DNA of 64,000 nt. Origin: Helianthus annuus. Its lineage: Eukaryota > Streptophyta > Magnoliopsida > Asterales > Asteraceae. Positions 36,101 to 51,029 of the stretch are shown here, piece after piece. Positions within the stretch are counted from its first letter, which is position 1. Each line of letters begins with the position of its first letter. The translations under genes were made by a program, and so were the position numbers. The DNA lies in assembly GCF_002127325.2 (NCBI RefSeq), contig NC_035433.2:78496079-78560078 (forward strand), in the 5' to 3' direction. The notes under the pieces were generated by a model. That model worked only from the letters and a program-made list of their open reading frames with translations. It was not told where the DNA came from and did not search any database.

Positions 36101-37177
36101 AGTTTGGTTTATGGGTTGAGATCTTTCCACATGTTGTGAGGAAGTAGCAACAGTGGTTTGTAGTGACATCTGTGTTCTCACGGGTTTAACCTCTGGAATC
36201 TCATCTTCCAGAGGACCCGTTTTGCTGGTTTCGGTGGGCTTTATAGATTTTGTTTTGGTCTTTTTGAGTTTTGTTGGTGGGGGTTTCACAGCAGTGGTTG
36301 TAGTGCTGTGATCACCAAGAGCAGTGGGCTCAGCAACAGACGTTTGAGGAGCAGTTGTGGACGCATCTAAAATTTCCTCATTCCCCTATGCTTCAGTTTT
36401 GAAAACATCTGACTCTTTAGCCATAAGGCGAGTAAAAGTTTCAGATGTTAGACTATTCATTTTAATAGCTTCACCTTTTTCAAAAGCTATTTGAGAAACA
36501 TGTTTTTGTAGGTAGTAGCTTAATAGTCTAGGAAACATAAGAAAACCAGTAGTTTTCCCCTTTTTAATAGCAGCGGTTTTGCCCTTTTTAATAGCAGTAG
36601 TTTTGCCCTTTTTAATGTTTTTTAAATTTGCAACCAAATCAAGAAACAGTGCTTGGGAGTAGTTAAAATTAGTATTTGTCAAAATTGCATACCCCAATGA
36701 CTGAATTTTCAAAGGTATTTCATTAAAAGAAGTAGTTTTATTTGAGAGACAGATTAAGAGAATATGGAACAGGAATTTCATTGGTGGTGGAAAATTACCT
36801 TTAAACATAGTTGCCTGATTCAACTGTCCATGATATCCCCTCCCAATCAAGTATGTTTGAATCTCATTTTTCGGCAAAAAGGTCTTACCTGCCAAGTCGT
36901 TTACCTCAAATGTTGTTGATATGGTACTAGGGGTAATAGCAACCGATTCACCTCCAACTTTTGAAGTTATACTTACGGCCACATTGTTTTGTTCTCCAAT
37001 ATTCGCATTAGCCCAAAAATCGCGAAGCGTCTCTTGGAAAATGGGTGCGTCGGCGGTAAGAATGACCTTATATTTTGATGATGTAAGAACATCAATCATT
37101 GGATGATAGAGAGTATTGTTCTCGGTTTTCTCAAAAATAGCAAGGTAGTTATGCGAATTTTTCATCACCAAAGTCAT
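33159..37177 (-). pseudogene. Accessory gene family, copy 2 (full length, several stops)
   Basis: The frame begins with ATG at 37177. The first 220 residues contain FQETLRDFWANA and, later, FLMFPRLLSYYLQ, the pattern of a large accessory protein widespread in Asteraceae repeats; its role is unknown to me. A KKGKT(T/A)AIK motif is repeated three times near 36550-36610. Long Ser/Thr/Pro/Lys-rich parts and a coiled coil follow, and a C-terminal part includes KIVKWKSDKQTHELTLIKSDG. Stops lie at 36386 (TAG), 36083 (TAA), 35597 (TAG, with a frame change), 34932 (TAA), 34530 (TAA), 33513 (TGA) and 33246 (TAG), then a final TAA at 33159. Stops at 36386, 36083 and 34932 are absent from copy 1; those at 35597 and 34530 are shared. 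Very few indels but many stops suggest decay by point mutation. Confidence 0.6.
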
Positions 37178-37313
37178 GATCGGAATTGAAAGTTGTGAGA
37201 GGTTGACGAAGAAGATTTGAAGAAGAAGGTGGAAACCGCTCTGCTGAATTTTAAACTCGAGACGAAAGTGAAACCTCTGTTTGGGGATGAAACAGGGGTT
37301 TATAAAGTGAAAA
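37178..37313 (-). promoter_or_regulatory. Core promoter and 5' UTR of accessory gene copy 2
   Basis: On the minus strand TTTATAAACCCC lies at plus about 37295-37306, roughly 120 bases before the ATG. It is followed by a CT-rich leader (CCACCTTCTTCTTC). The gypsy element begins at 37314, only a few bases upstream of this TATA box, so the original upstream sequence now lies at 56438 and beyond. Confidence 0.5.
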
Positions 37314-37802
37314 TGTCACACCCTTAAAGTACCACCTAGGGAGTGTCCCTGATAGGCGTGAGACGTACCAATAACGAGCCACCAATTACATTGAACCCAT
37401 TCAAGTTATAATTAAAATCCCGATTATTAATAAAAACATCTTCAATAAGTTTAGACGAAAACCAATAAGTTCAGCGGAAGCAAATAAAAGAAAACATAAT
37501 TATCTGTTTCAGTTTAAATGTGTGAAATCAATAAACCCATCATTCGTATCCAATCAGCACGACCCATGACCTCTCCAGCTACTTCAGACATCAAGTTCCA
37601 AATCCATATAACCTAACAACCTGCGAGCATGCAACAAGTGTATCAGACAACGCTGGTGAGTTCATAGTTTTACGAAAACGTTGTTTACCAAGTATGTAGT
37701 TAATCCATTGAAGTTAATTCCGAAAGTAATGTTGAAAACAATGTTGATAATACCCCAATACAAGACGGCTTCTGATTATTTTGCCCTTTCTCCAATGCTC
37801 CT

Positions 37803-38520
37803 TGTTAGGGCTGGATTTTTACTATGAATGATCCTTATACGTGATCCTAACCAGTGATCCTTATTTCTTTGGCAGGCAGTGATCCTCAGCCGGACCTCAG
37901 GATCAGGATCACGGGACATTGAGGTGATCCTTATACTAACGGTCATTTTCGATTACTACAATATTATTTTGCAGGAATATCTAGCAGGATATGCCCTACA
38001 TATCATGATCCAGGGACGCGCTTTTACAAATATGGCAAGAGCTGAATTGAAGATGAACGTTGTGCCGGATATGGAAACTTAGCTTGATTAATGGGCAGCA
38101 ATTTAGGCTAGATTATCTTTATTTCTAAAGGGGTAATGAGCTGATTAGTGGTCTATCTACCTAAAATAAGTCACCTACACATGTATAAATACCCATCTTC
38201 CTCATTCGGAAGAACACACACGACATACGACACAACTCTCAACACTTAGACACTCAGTGATCCTTGTACTCAGCTCATTATCATCCGAAGTTGTAACTAC
38301 ATTTTTATTATATTGAAATTGGTGATCGGTAGTTGCCATCACCCGAGGTTTTTTATGCCGGAGATCATACATTGATCAAGGGCTTTTTCCTCGTATAAAT
38401 CATTGTGTCTTTGCATCTTTATCACAGAAGTGATCTTTTACTTTCATAGCTAACCAAGCATCATACCCCATTTACATAAAGTTTGGTTACATTATCCTTG
38501 TGTGATTTTTGACCAAAACA
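37803..38520 (+). repeat. 5' LTR of the Tat element
   Basis: It runs from TGTTAGGGCTGG to GACCAAAACA. TATAAATA lies at 38184-38191, followed by a leader with ACACACGACATACGACAC. GATCCT-type words are repeated at the left end (37827-37935). The 67-codon frame inside shows no protein-like features. Confidence 0.9.
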
Positions 38521-38521
38521 G

Positions 38522-38540
38522 TTTGGCGCCCACCGTGGGG
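38522..38540 (+). promoter_or_regulatory. Primer-binding site of the Tat element
   Basis: TTTGGCGCCCACCGTGGGG directly follows the 5' LTR. Its position and TGGCGCC start fit a tRNA-complementary primer site; I do not assign the tRNA. Confidence 0.75.
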
Positions 38541-38598
38541 CAATTGGTGCTTCATTCATAAAGAAAATCTTTTGTTCGAAATCATTTCGAAGAGTTAC

Positions 38599-41169
38599 AT
38601 GGCTTCATCATTGAAGAACACCTCCACGGCGATGTCTGCAGTCACCTCAGCACAAGCCACTCTACCTCCTCCACCGGCAGGATCCCAGAGAAATGCTGAG
38701 AAGAGACCAACCCCTTCTTTCTCTAAACCTCCATCTTCTTCTGTTATGAATTCTTCTACTCCCAGTACTAGTGATGTGTTTGCTTTAATTTTGCAGATGA
38801 AGGATCGTATGCAGCGGCAGGATGAAACTAATGACAGGATCCTCAGGGAAATTGGAGATCTCAAAAGACAAAAGAAAGCGGCAGAGGATCATTCCCCACT
38901 GATGCCAAAATCCTTGAGTTTTGAGACTCCAATGGCCACCTCTCAGCCATCAGGGATCCCAGACGTACAGATCACAGGGGAGACGAGAGGATTACATCTC
39001 AAGTCAGCAGCAATGACTCAGACATCGGGCCCGTATTTTCAGCCAGCAGGATCCTATCCTCAGTACACGGGATCCTTCATGAATCCGGGAGCCTATCCGG
39101 GGGCACAGCAGTTTCAAGGATCCTACTTTATTCCAGGATCATTCCAGAGCCAAGGATCCTCCTTTGTTCCAGGATCATCCCAGGTTCAAGGATCCTCCTT
39201 CGTTCCAGGATCATCCCAGATACCAGGATCCTTACAGATGCCAGGATCCCTAAAAAGTTTGCAAACAGGAAGTTTAGATATCCATCAAGGGGACTTCATT
39301 CCAATGCAGACCATTGCTTCCACTGGTCCTTCCGTTGTTCCAGAATCCCAGCAATGTGGATTCCCTAACCAGAACCCAATGGGAGGTAACACTTTAAATA
39401 ATTATCCTACTACTAACCTTGGATTCATGCAGGATACAGGTACCAATCATGTTATGGCCAGAGAATTACAGAAACTAAAGGACATGATCTCAAGTGTTCC
39501 AGGGGTAGTCAAGCCTATCCCAGAAATTGCAGATGGGAGCCACAAGGTATCTCGCTTTGCACCACCAATCTGTGATGCAGAGGTACCCAAAAGGTTCCAT
39601 ATCCCTACCATGAAGCTGTATGATGGCACAACGGATCCAGAGGAGCATATAGCACAATACAGGGAAAGGATGGAAATCAATCCTATCCCAGAAAAGTTGA
39701 AGGAAGCATGCCTATGTAAAGGATTTGGATCCACTCTAACTGGATCAGCTCTTAAGTGGCTGCTAAGTCTTCCCCCTTACTCTATTACTTCATTTGCTAA
39801 TTTAGTTAATTTATTCAACAACCAATTCTCTTGTAGTAGGAGATTTGAAAAATTAACCAGTGATTTGTACAGGATAACTCAAAATAATAATGAATCATTA
39901 AGGGATTATATAACTAAATTTAGTAAAGAATCCTTGGATATTCCCAACTTGGATATGGCTACGGCTGTTGAAGCCTTCAAAATGGGACTTCTTAAGGATT
40001 CATTATTCTATGATGATCTTGTTATGACACCTTGCAGGAATTTGGATGAAGTAAGAACTCGAGCACTCAGGTTTATCCGGCTAGAGGATGACAAGAGGAT
40101 CCAGGAGAGACAAGTAGGATCCTCAAAACAAGATAAGCAAGGATCCTCCTTCAAAAGCAACAAGTTCAAATCCTACCATAGAAACGAGAACAAGAATGTG
40201 CATGCTGTCGACCAAGAGGAGGATGATGAAGAATATCCTCCAATCTCAGAATATTGTTTTTCCGTTGATAATCATGAACTAATCCTTGCAATGCAGAATC
40301 TAGGTGAAAAGGCTAGGTGGCCCAGGAAGAATGATAAACCATCCGGGACTAAAGACAAGTCCAAATGGTGTGCATACCATGAGGATTTCGGCCATCTGAC
40401 TGAAGATTGCATAGCCTTAAGAAAGGAAATTGGATACCTGCTAAGCAAGGGGCATCTAAAAGAATTGCTGGGGAGAAAAAAGCAAAGGACCCAGGATCCT
40501 GAAAGGATCCCCGAAAAAGCCCCAGCACCTCCGGCAAATGCACAAGTGATCAACTTTATATCCGGAGGATCAGACATCTGTGGTACATCCTTCTCAGCGG
40601 CCAAAAGATATGCAAAAGAATCAAAAATGGACAATGGAGAAAGGCCTATTAGAACATCAAGTGTTTCAGAAGGGAAAACGATAACCTTTGACGAGGATGA
40701 TCGCATAAACATCCAAGATCCTCATCATGATAGTTTAGTTATTACTCTCTTTATTTCTAACCATTTTGTCCGCAGGATCCTTATCGATGGAGGAAGTTCA
40801 GTCAACATTATCCAGCTTGATGTACTGAAGAAAATGGGTATCCCAGAATCAGACATCACACCAAGATCCTCCGTGCTTGTAGGATTTAGTGGAGAAACGA
40901 AGAAAACTCTGGGGGACATCAAACTCCCAATCTATGTGGAAGGATTACATAATTATCAGAAATTTTGTGTTATTGACTGTTTATCTTGTTGCAACGTTAT
41001 CCTTGGCAGGCCCTGGATACATGACATGAAAGCGGTTCCATCTACCTACCATCAATGTGTGAAGCTCCCTAGCCCATGGGGGATAATCAAGATCGACAGT
41101 GATCAGCAAGAGGCTAAGGATTGCTATACCTCATCCATGAAGCCAACCTCGAAGCCAAGGGAGCAATAG
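38599..41169 (+). CDS. Gag-protease of the Tat element
   Basis: The frame is open from before the LTR edge; the first sensible ATG is at 38599 (MASSLKN), giving 856 residues. Residues about 150-220 hold a low-complexity repeat of GSSFVPGSSQ type. A retrotransposon gag domain lies at about 345-500 (EEHIAQYRERME to RFIRLEDD). A zinc-knuckle-like WCAYHEDFGHLTEDC is near 590 and an aspartic protease with LIDGGSSVNI near 729. It ends at TAG 41167-41169, after which the same frame stays open into pol, so gag-protease would be the main product and Gag-Pol a minority readthrough product. Everything needed for particle assembly and processing appears intact. Confidence 0.88.
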   Translation: MASSLKNTSTAMSAVTSAQATLPPPPAGSQRNAEKRPTPSFSKPPSSSVMNSSTPSTSDVFALILQMKDRMQRQDETNDRILREIGDLKRQKKAAEDHSPLMPKSLSFETPMATSQPSGIPDVQITGETRGLHLKSAAMTQTSGPYFQPAGSYPQYTGSFMNPGAYPGAQQFQGSYFIPGSFQSQGSSFVPGSSQVQGSSFVPGSSQIPGSLQMPGSLKSLQTGSLDIHQGDFIPMQTIASTGPSVVPESQQCGFPNQNPMGGNTLNNYPTTNLGFMQDTGTNHVMARELQKLKDMISSVPGVVKPIPEIADGSHKVSRFAPPICDAEVPKRFHIPTMKLYDGTTDPEEHIAQYRERMEINPIPEKLKEACLCKGFGSTLTGSALKWLLSLPPYSITSFANLVNLFNNQFSCSRRFEKLTSDLYRITQNNNESLRDYITKFSKESLDIPNLDMATAVEAFKMGLLKDSLFYDDLVMTPCRNLDEVRTRALRFIRLEDDKRIQERQVGSSKQDKQGSSFKSNKFKSYHRNENKNVHAVDQEEDDEEYPPISEYCFSVDNHELILAMQNLGEKARWPRKNDKPSGTKDKSKWCAYHEDFGHLTEDCIALRKEIGYLLSKGHLKELLGRKKQRTQDPERIPEKAPAPPANAQVINFISGGSDICGTSFSAAKRYAKESKMDNGERPIRTSSVSEGKTITFDEDDRINIQDPHHDSLVITLFISNHFVRRILIDGGSSVNIIQLDVLKKMGIPESDITPRSSVLVGFSGETKKTLGDIKLPIYVEGLHNYQKFCVIDCLSCCNVILGRPWIHDMKAVPSTYHQCVKLPSPWGIIKIDSDQQEAKDCYTSSMKPTSKPREQ

Positions 41170-44475
<3,306 letters not shown>

Positions 44476-45883
44476 ACAGGATCCTTCATGCATGTGATCC
44501 TTACATTGGAGTATCCTTGAAGGATCCCGGTGCCATTGATGATCCTCATTCTGGTAATATGCTTATCCTAAAACTATTGCATTTTCTTACTTTTTGCCTA
44601 AGGATAAGGATCATGTATCCTTCATCCTCTACTCACAAACCATTTGAGTTATGATAGTTCAGGTATCTTCAGCAAATCGTCAAAGATCTCCAAAAGCACC
44701 ACAGATCCTTGGGTACAACCCCAGTTATCCTTGGGATTATCCCCAGTTTCCGCCAGCAGCGCACGATGATCCTGATATAGTTCACGTCTTTGGGATCAGT
44801 ACCCATTTTCGGGGCTGGCGACCTCATCGTACTGGCTATACTTGGGATCCTACGTATAATGGTGGACGCACCATACATCCGTTCCTAAGGTTTCTAACGT
44901 TTTCACGTTAGCTAAGGTTTTGACATTTTCATGTCACTAAAGTTTGGATAGTTGCCAGAAAGGGCCATACTCCAGTTTACATACGATCCTTTGGGCTTGT
45001 CCCCAGTTATCCTATGGGCTTGTCCCCAGTGATCCTCCGGGATCATCCCCAGTTATCCTATGGGCTTGTCCCCAGTGATCCTCTGGGATCATTCTCAGTT
45101 ATACTTTGGGCATGTCCCCAGTTACTAATTTATCTTTTACATTGGCTTAGTCCCAAGTTATATCTCACTTTTCAGGTTTTGGAAATCTAAACACATAAGG
45201 ATCCTAGATCCTCATTAATTATCAAAGTCTTATCTATGTTTGTCTTGATTAAAGGTTAGGATCCTAACGTGGGTCCTCAGGTATGATCCTTGACTATTTT
45301 TGATTATACTCTTTATCCTAACCAACCCTTACACTTTGACAACCGAACCTATAATCCTTGAACTAAAAATTCTTTGAATGTGAGGATATTTGATCTAGGA
45401 TCATATCCTAAGTTTATTAAACACTTTTTCAACTCTTATTATTTTAACAAATAGAGCAATTGAGAAATAAGAGGATTATTGAAGGATAACAACACAAGAT
45501 AAGCCAGAAAGATTAAAGTTATATTATTAGACCAAAGGATCATTAACCCTTTCAAAAAAGTTGTCAAAATTGCCAACCCACATTTCTACCAGCAAAACGT
45601 GGCCCGTCCACATGGGTTGGCAAAGGGTGTCCATTGTCTATGCGGTCTTAGCATTTTTGCAGGAAAGTAAAAGCGGCAGGATCACAAAGGCTTCATCCCC
45701 CAAACAGAGGATCCCTCCACCTTTTGTAATCCTACCTATTGTTCAAAGGATCCAGGATCCTCAACCCTAAACTATTGTTCAAATACAGAACATCATTGTT
45801 TTAAAACATCACAACCACTAAACAAAAAAAAAATTGGGCTCCGGCTATGTCTAGAAGTTTCCATCATTGCCCAATCTTGCAGC
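44476..45883 (+). other. 3' untranslated region of the Tat element
   Basis: No sense-strand gene is seen between pol and the antisense gene. GATCCT words are dense. A 23-bp tandem array lies at 44988-45130, with loose copies of its CCCCAGTTATCC core from 44716. Confidence 0.6.
44988..45130. repeat. 23-bp tandem repeat (GGGCTTGTCCCCAGT)
   Basis: TGGGCTTGTCCCCAGTTATC (plus CTA) and variants with GGGATCATCCCCAG repeat six times head to tail. Earlier loose copies lie at about 44708-44750. Confidence 0.8.
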
Positions 45884-47508
45884 TCAAACTTTCGCTGCAC
45901 CATCACCACCAGCTCCACTCGCTTCACCCTGATCCTTGCCAGCATCACCACCTTCCAGCATGGGGATCTCCTCAGCCTCATCCTCGTCCTCCAGGTCTGC
46001 CAGCCTTGCCTTCCAACCTTCAACATCCCACGAGCCTTTGTCAAAGGTAGGATCCTGAGCTTCCTCGGCCATCTGAAGTTGAATCTTATACATAGCAATT
46101 GCCGCGGAGACCTTAGCATCTTGGGTGATCTCCTGCTTCTCGTTATCCATATCAATCAACCTCTGAGCAGCCTCAGCCTTCATGACCCGGAGCTCCTTCT
46201 CAAGATCTCCTATCTTGAGATCCTTAAGCACGCCCATTTGTTGAAGATCAGCAATCTGGCTCTCCTGGTCCTCAACATTGCCAAGATAAGTTTCAATCTC
46301 AGCAAGTTTCTGCAAACAAGAGAATAAAGACAAGCTCAGACTCAGGTGATCCTCAAGAAAAGCAGGATACATAAAATATGATAGGCGGATAACCTACAGG
46401 GGCAGTGATCCTTACCTCATTCACGTAATCAAGAAATTGCTGGCGAAGGAGAGGGAATCCTTGGAGTTCATCAGAAGCTTTCCTCTTTTTCCCTTTGCCC
46501 CGAATGGACGCTTTAGGAGCTGAGACTGAAGGGCTAGCAGCGGGAGCTTTCTTCTTTGAGGAAGTAACGTTGGCAAGGTCACTGATCCCAAACTTGGAGG
46601 CAGACTTAACGGACCTGGCAGACTTTCCGGCACCTACACAATTCAAAAACAAGATAAGTTCCCTTGTTAAATTAAATACTTTCACATAAAACTTATTTTC
46701 TATGAGGATACTTACTTGACATTGTGGCAGATGCAGAGGATATCTCTTGAGAATCTTGGATAATGATTTGGAAGCTTCTGACTTCAGGATTAAGCTTCTT
46801 GAAGGCTAACACTCTTTCTTTGGCAGCAGGGGTCAACTTTAAGTGAGCAACAGAGATAGCTGCAAAAAAGAAAAAACATCAGTGATCCTCATCATAAGAG
46901 ACAGGACTGATAGTGATCCTTCAAGGATCCTCTACCCTACCATGAGTGGCCCATTCCTTGGGCAGATCCTTTCCATCCGGGATGGAATCCCTCTTAACAA
47001 AGAAAAATCGACGTTTCCAGTTGGTATCATTCTTGGTAACCTTGAAGATTGGATGATCCTCCCCAGCTTTCCGTTTCAACAAGTACCGGTGAGAACCAAA
47101 GGTGGTGAGATCATAAAGTTCAGCTAACTCTGACATCCCCAAATCAATCCCTTCTTGCTCGATGATCCTCTCGAAGGTATATAGAACCCTCCAGATCATC
47201 GGCATAGCTTGGATATATGAGATGCCGGCAAGAGAAAAGAAGGATTGGGTAAATGTCGGAAAAGGATATGAGTACCCGATGAGGAAAGGGGTAGCAGGAA
47301 AGGCCACCCAAGTGTCCGAAACAAAATCACTCAAAGCAGTAGGGTCAAAAGGCTTAAAAACAACATTCGCCGGGAAGCAATGGCGAATCTTGTCTATCTG
47401 GATATCGGTAAAACAGCACCTCTCCATAGGAGAATCCTTGATAATCCCCTGGCTTTTCAAGGGACTATCCTTCTTAGAGCCTTTGTGCGGTGAATTCCGA
47501 AGAAGCAT
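45884..47508 (-). CDS. Antisense four-exon gene of the Tat element (about 451 aa)
   Basis: On the minus strand ATG at 47508 opens exon 1 (47508-46941). Then come exon 2 (46859-46716), exon 3 (46633-46416) and exon 4 (46309-45884, stop TGA). All three introns are GT-AG (donors GTAGGG, GTAAGT, GTAAGG; acceptors TTTTTTGCAG, TTGTGTAG, TTGTTTGCAG). The phases fit with no stop in the joined frame. Exon 1 (FPANVVFKPFDPTALSDFV, then SYIQAMPMIWRVLYTFE, GSHRYLLKRK) resembles the putative gypsy-type transposon protein family (Transposase_28, PF04195) known as an extra ORF in plant Tat elements; this is by pattern only. Exon 3 has a basic, nuclear-signal-like KGKKRKAS. Exon 4 begins with a coiled coil (KLAEIETYLGNVEDQESQIA) and ends acidic. 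Its role is unknown. Confidence 0.72.
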
Positions 47509-47654
47509 GTTCGAGACAAAAAACAGAGTAAAAGCAAGAAAGAACAGAGCAAAGAGGAGAAAGAAGAAAATGATACCTGATCAAAGCCTTCGGTGACGAT
47601 TATAAAGGGAGATACTTCGAATTTAAATACAAAGTGATCCTAACCCTATCTCCT

Positions 47655-47662
47655 ATTTATAA
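47655..47662 (-). promoter_or_regulatory. TATA box for the antisense gene
   Basis: TTATAAATAGGAG on the minus strand lies about 150 bases before the ATG at 47508. A weaker TTTATAATC is at about 47601-47609. The leader is CT-rich (TTTTCTTCTTTCTCCTC), as in many plant 5' UTRs. No sense-strand function is evident. Confidence 0.5.
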
Positions 47663-47804
47663 TGATGATTCGCAGGGATTGTCACATCAGTGACGTAAAT
47701 ATCATAACGGCTAGTCCATGTGCAACGGCTAGTAAATCGGAATCGTCCGTTAGAGATAAGCTCAAAACAAAATATAACTCATCTATTTACATTTAACTCC
47801 TTAT

Positions 47805-47818
47805 ATTTTGGGGGCAAT
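47805..47818 (+). promoter_or_regulatory. Polypurine tract of the Tat element
   Basis: TTTTGGGGGCAAT directly precedes the 3' LTR start TGTTAGGG at 47819. Confidence 0.75.
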
Positions 47819-48536
47819 TGTTAGGGCTGGATTTTTACTATGAATGATCCTTATACGTGATCCTAACCAGTGATCCTTATTTCTTTGGCAGGCAGTGATC
47901 CTCAGCCGGACCTCAGGATCAGGATCACGGGACATTGAGGTGATCCTTATACTAACGGTCATTTTCGATTACTACAATATTATTTTGCAGGAATATCTAG
48001 CAGGATATGCCCTACATATCATGATCCAGGGACGCGCTTTTACAAATATGGCAAGAGCTGAATTGAAGATGAACGTTGTGCCGGATATGGAAACTTAGCT
48101 TGATTAATGGGCAGCAATTTAGGCTAGATTATCTTTATTTCTAAAGGGGTAATGAGCTGATTAGTGGTCTATCTACCTAAAATAAGTCACCTACACATGT
48201 ATAAATACCCATCTTCCTCATTCGGAAGAACACACACGACATACGACACAACTCTCAACACTTAGACACTCAGTGATCCTTGTACTCAGCTCATTATCAT
48301 CCGAAGTTGTAACTACATTTTTATTATATTGAAATTGGTGATCGGTAGTTGCCATCACCCGAGGTTTTTTATGCCGGAGATCATACATTGATCAAGGGCT
48401 TTTTCCTCGTATAAATCATTGTGTCTTTGCATCTTTATCACAGAAGTGATCTTTTACTTTCATAGCTAACCAAGCATCATACCCCATTTACATAAAGTTT
48501 GGTTACATTATCCTTGTGTGATTTTTGACCAAAACA
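47819..48536 (+). repeat. 3' LTR of the Tat element
   Basis: 718 bp, with the same 10016-base offset to the 5' LTR at both ends and no difference found by eye. It is followed by the target duplication CTCCT. Confidence 0.92.
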
Positions 48537-51029
48537 CTCCTATCAAAGCATTGGTCATGACTAGGTCATTAGTTCAACACCCGTCCTCCCAGATACGGGG
48601 TGAGGTTGCCAAACCTAAGTAGCGCTACTAACTAATACCATGTTACCTTCCCGGTAACCAAACAACACAGAGGGACTTTAAAGGTGATAGGAAGAGTATA
48701 TTATCCAACATTCCCGTTTTTACCCAAAAGACTTATCCCTCCTCGGGATACCCACTGACTGTCCCAACCACCGGGACGCATGCTCAAGAAAGATGAACTC
48801 ACCTTAGAGTGCTCGGTAGATTATGTTACTTGTTTATCGAATGATTAAATGCGTCCTATCATAATTTACCAGTAGAAATCAATTTAGTATTCACGTCCGA
48901 CCACGTATTTCGTAACAAGTTGCATACACAAAATACATGCACATAATGTCATGCAACAACCAATAGTTGATCATGTAACGCACTAATCCTTAACATGCAT
49001 CTTAACCATTACATATGCTAGTCATTTCGATCACATGGGAAATACATCCTTCAAGTCCCAGTTCAACATACATATTATAACAGTTTGTTAATGTGGGCTT
49101 ATAAAACTATTCGGCTCAGCCTTCATGCAACTCACGCAACTAAGTCAATCCGTAAAGGAGTGCGACCAAGACTCGTTTGTGTGACCGGTTGGGCGCGTTG
49201 CCCACTGTCTAATGTGCAGCCCAAACAGCCGTCTTAGATGGGCTGGTCGCCTCATTTGGTGCACAGGTGCTATAATATCACATAGTTATCACTTGCCATA
49301 ACCCACAAACTATCATGCATGTTCATATACTCATATCACACATGTAATGTTCCAGCAATGCACACAACATACTACTAGTCATAAAGGTTACTCATGCACA
49401 TAACAGTTTACAATCATCCTATAATAAGTGTTCTGATCATGCACCAATTCACATTACAATTCATGTTATCCAAAGTAGCACATAACAGCAGCTCGGTTCA
49501 TCTTTAAGCTGGTATACCAATTCTCCCTATGCAATAATTAAATTACTAATCAATACGTCGCACATCCGAGTGTGCGACAAACACGTATTATACAATCAAA
49601 TCTAGTCGGCCCAAAGCTAAACGTGCCGGCCCATTGGTACATCGGCCCTGGAGGCTGAGTGATCCACATAGGCATGTGCGACCCGGGTGTATGCGGTCCA
49701 GGTCTTACCCGAGGTCCAGCAAGTGAAAACGACCCATTTATCATGTACAGTTTAGGTTACACTTAGCATCATCAATTGTCAATCAAAATTATACATACAC
49801 ATAAACACCACTTAAAAATCACCTCAAAATAAAAGGGTTAGGGTGACTTGGCCTTATTTGGCCGATTTGGGTTTACACTCAAGATATTGTGATTGGGCCG
49901 CAATTTGGTCTAATGAGAGTGATACCATCACAATAATCGACCGCCCATGTGATTTTTATATATGTTTAATTTGTCAGATGTATGTGTATCTCCTATCTAA
50001 GCTGTCGGCTAGTTTTCATGGCTTAATTAATTTAAATCAAAGCATGCATCACAAAGTCAATCCTATACACGAATTTCAATCTCCATAAAACAAACATCAC
50101 ATTATCTCTTATTCTTGTGACATTAATGTCTTTTGACTATTTTGACAACAATATCTAGCACATTCAGTTATGCTTAACAACAGTTTAACATCACCAATCC
50201 TTATGCAAAGCAATACACACTCAATTACATACTCGCAGTAACCGAATTGATCATCAAATCATTACATCAATCATTGGACATTACACGAATCAGTTTTTCA
50301 TAACACATAATAACATATGAACGAAACCCTACCTTGCGATCTAACATTCAATGCATATTATAATAGGATCAGCAAGTTTAGCACTAATCAGATAATCAAG
50401 AACAACAAGCGTATTACAAGAACAGTTTAACGTACTAACCGGAATATAAGATGTCTAATCCAAGAGGTGAAAGTGCTTCGGGTGAGAGGGGATGGCTGCC
50501 AATGGTCGCACAGGAGAGGGGAGGTTGTTAGGGTTTCTCCTCTTGGTGTGGCGTTTGTCAAATAATGAGGACTTGCAACACATCCCATGCGTAAATATGG
50601 GCAGGAGGCCTATCGGGCCTTGTTGGGCTTCTTATGGGCCGAGAGACATAATTCAAATAACAGAGGTTTTGGCCATGGGTGCATAATAATACTAGTGTGG
50701 GTATTAGGCGACTAAGGTGTACGCTCAACTAATCTAGGCATTTAACAATTAACACATAGCCACTCACAACCATTTAATCATATAGATTCAATGTCATTTA
50801 AACGAGTTCACAAGTTTACGCAACATAGACATAGTGACGCCGTATTGTGAAGCATGAACAGTAGTGATATAATTCAAGTGTCACAAGTTTGAACAATGCC
50901 AACCTTGGGAATACGGGTTGTCACATCATCCCCAACTTGAAAGAAATTTCGTCCCGAAATTTGACAAGTAAGAACTGAGGAGTGAAGTGAGGAAATTAGG
51001 ATTATTGCGGATTTTGCTCGGGTGTCACA

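Noticed and set aside
37879..38082. 67-codon frame in the Tat LTR (also 47895-48098)
   Set aside because: The two copies are identical only because they are LTRs; no domain or start context.
38509..38598. Upstream extension of Tat gag through the primer-binding site
   Set aside because: The first codons lie in the LTR and primer site and begin with TTG; ATG at 38599 is the sensible start.
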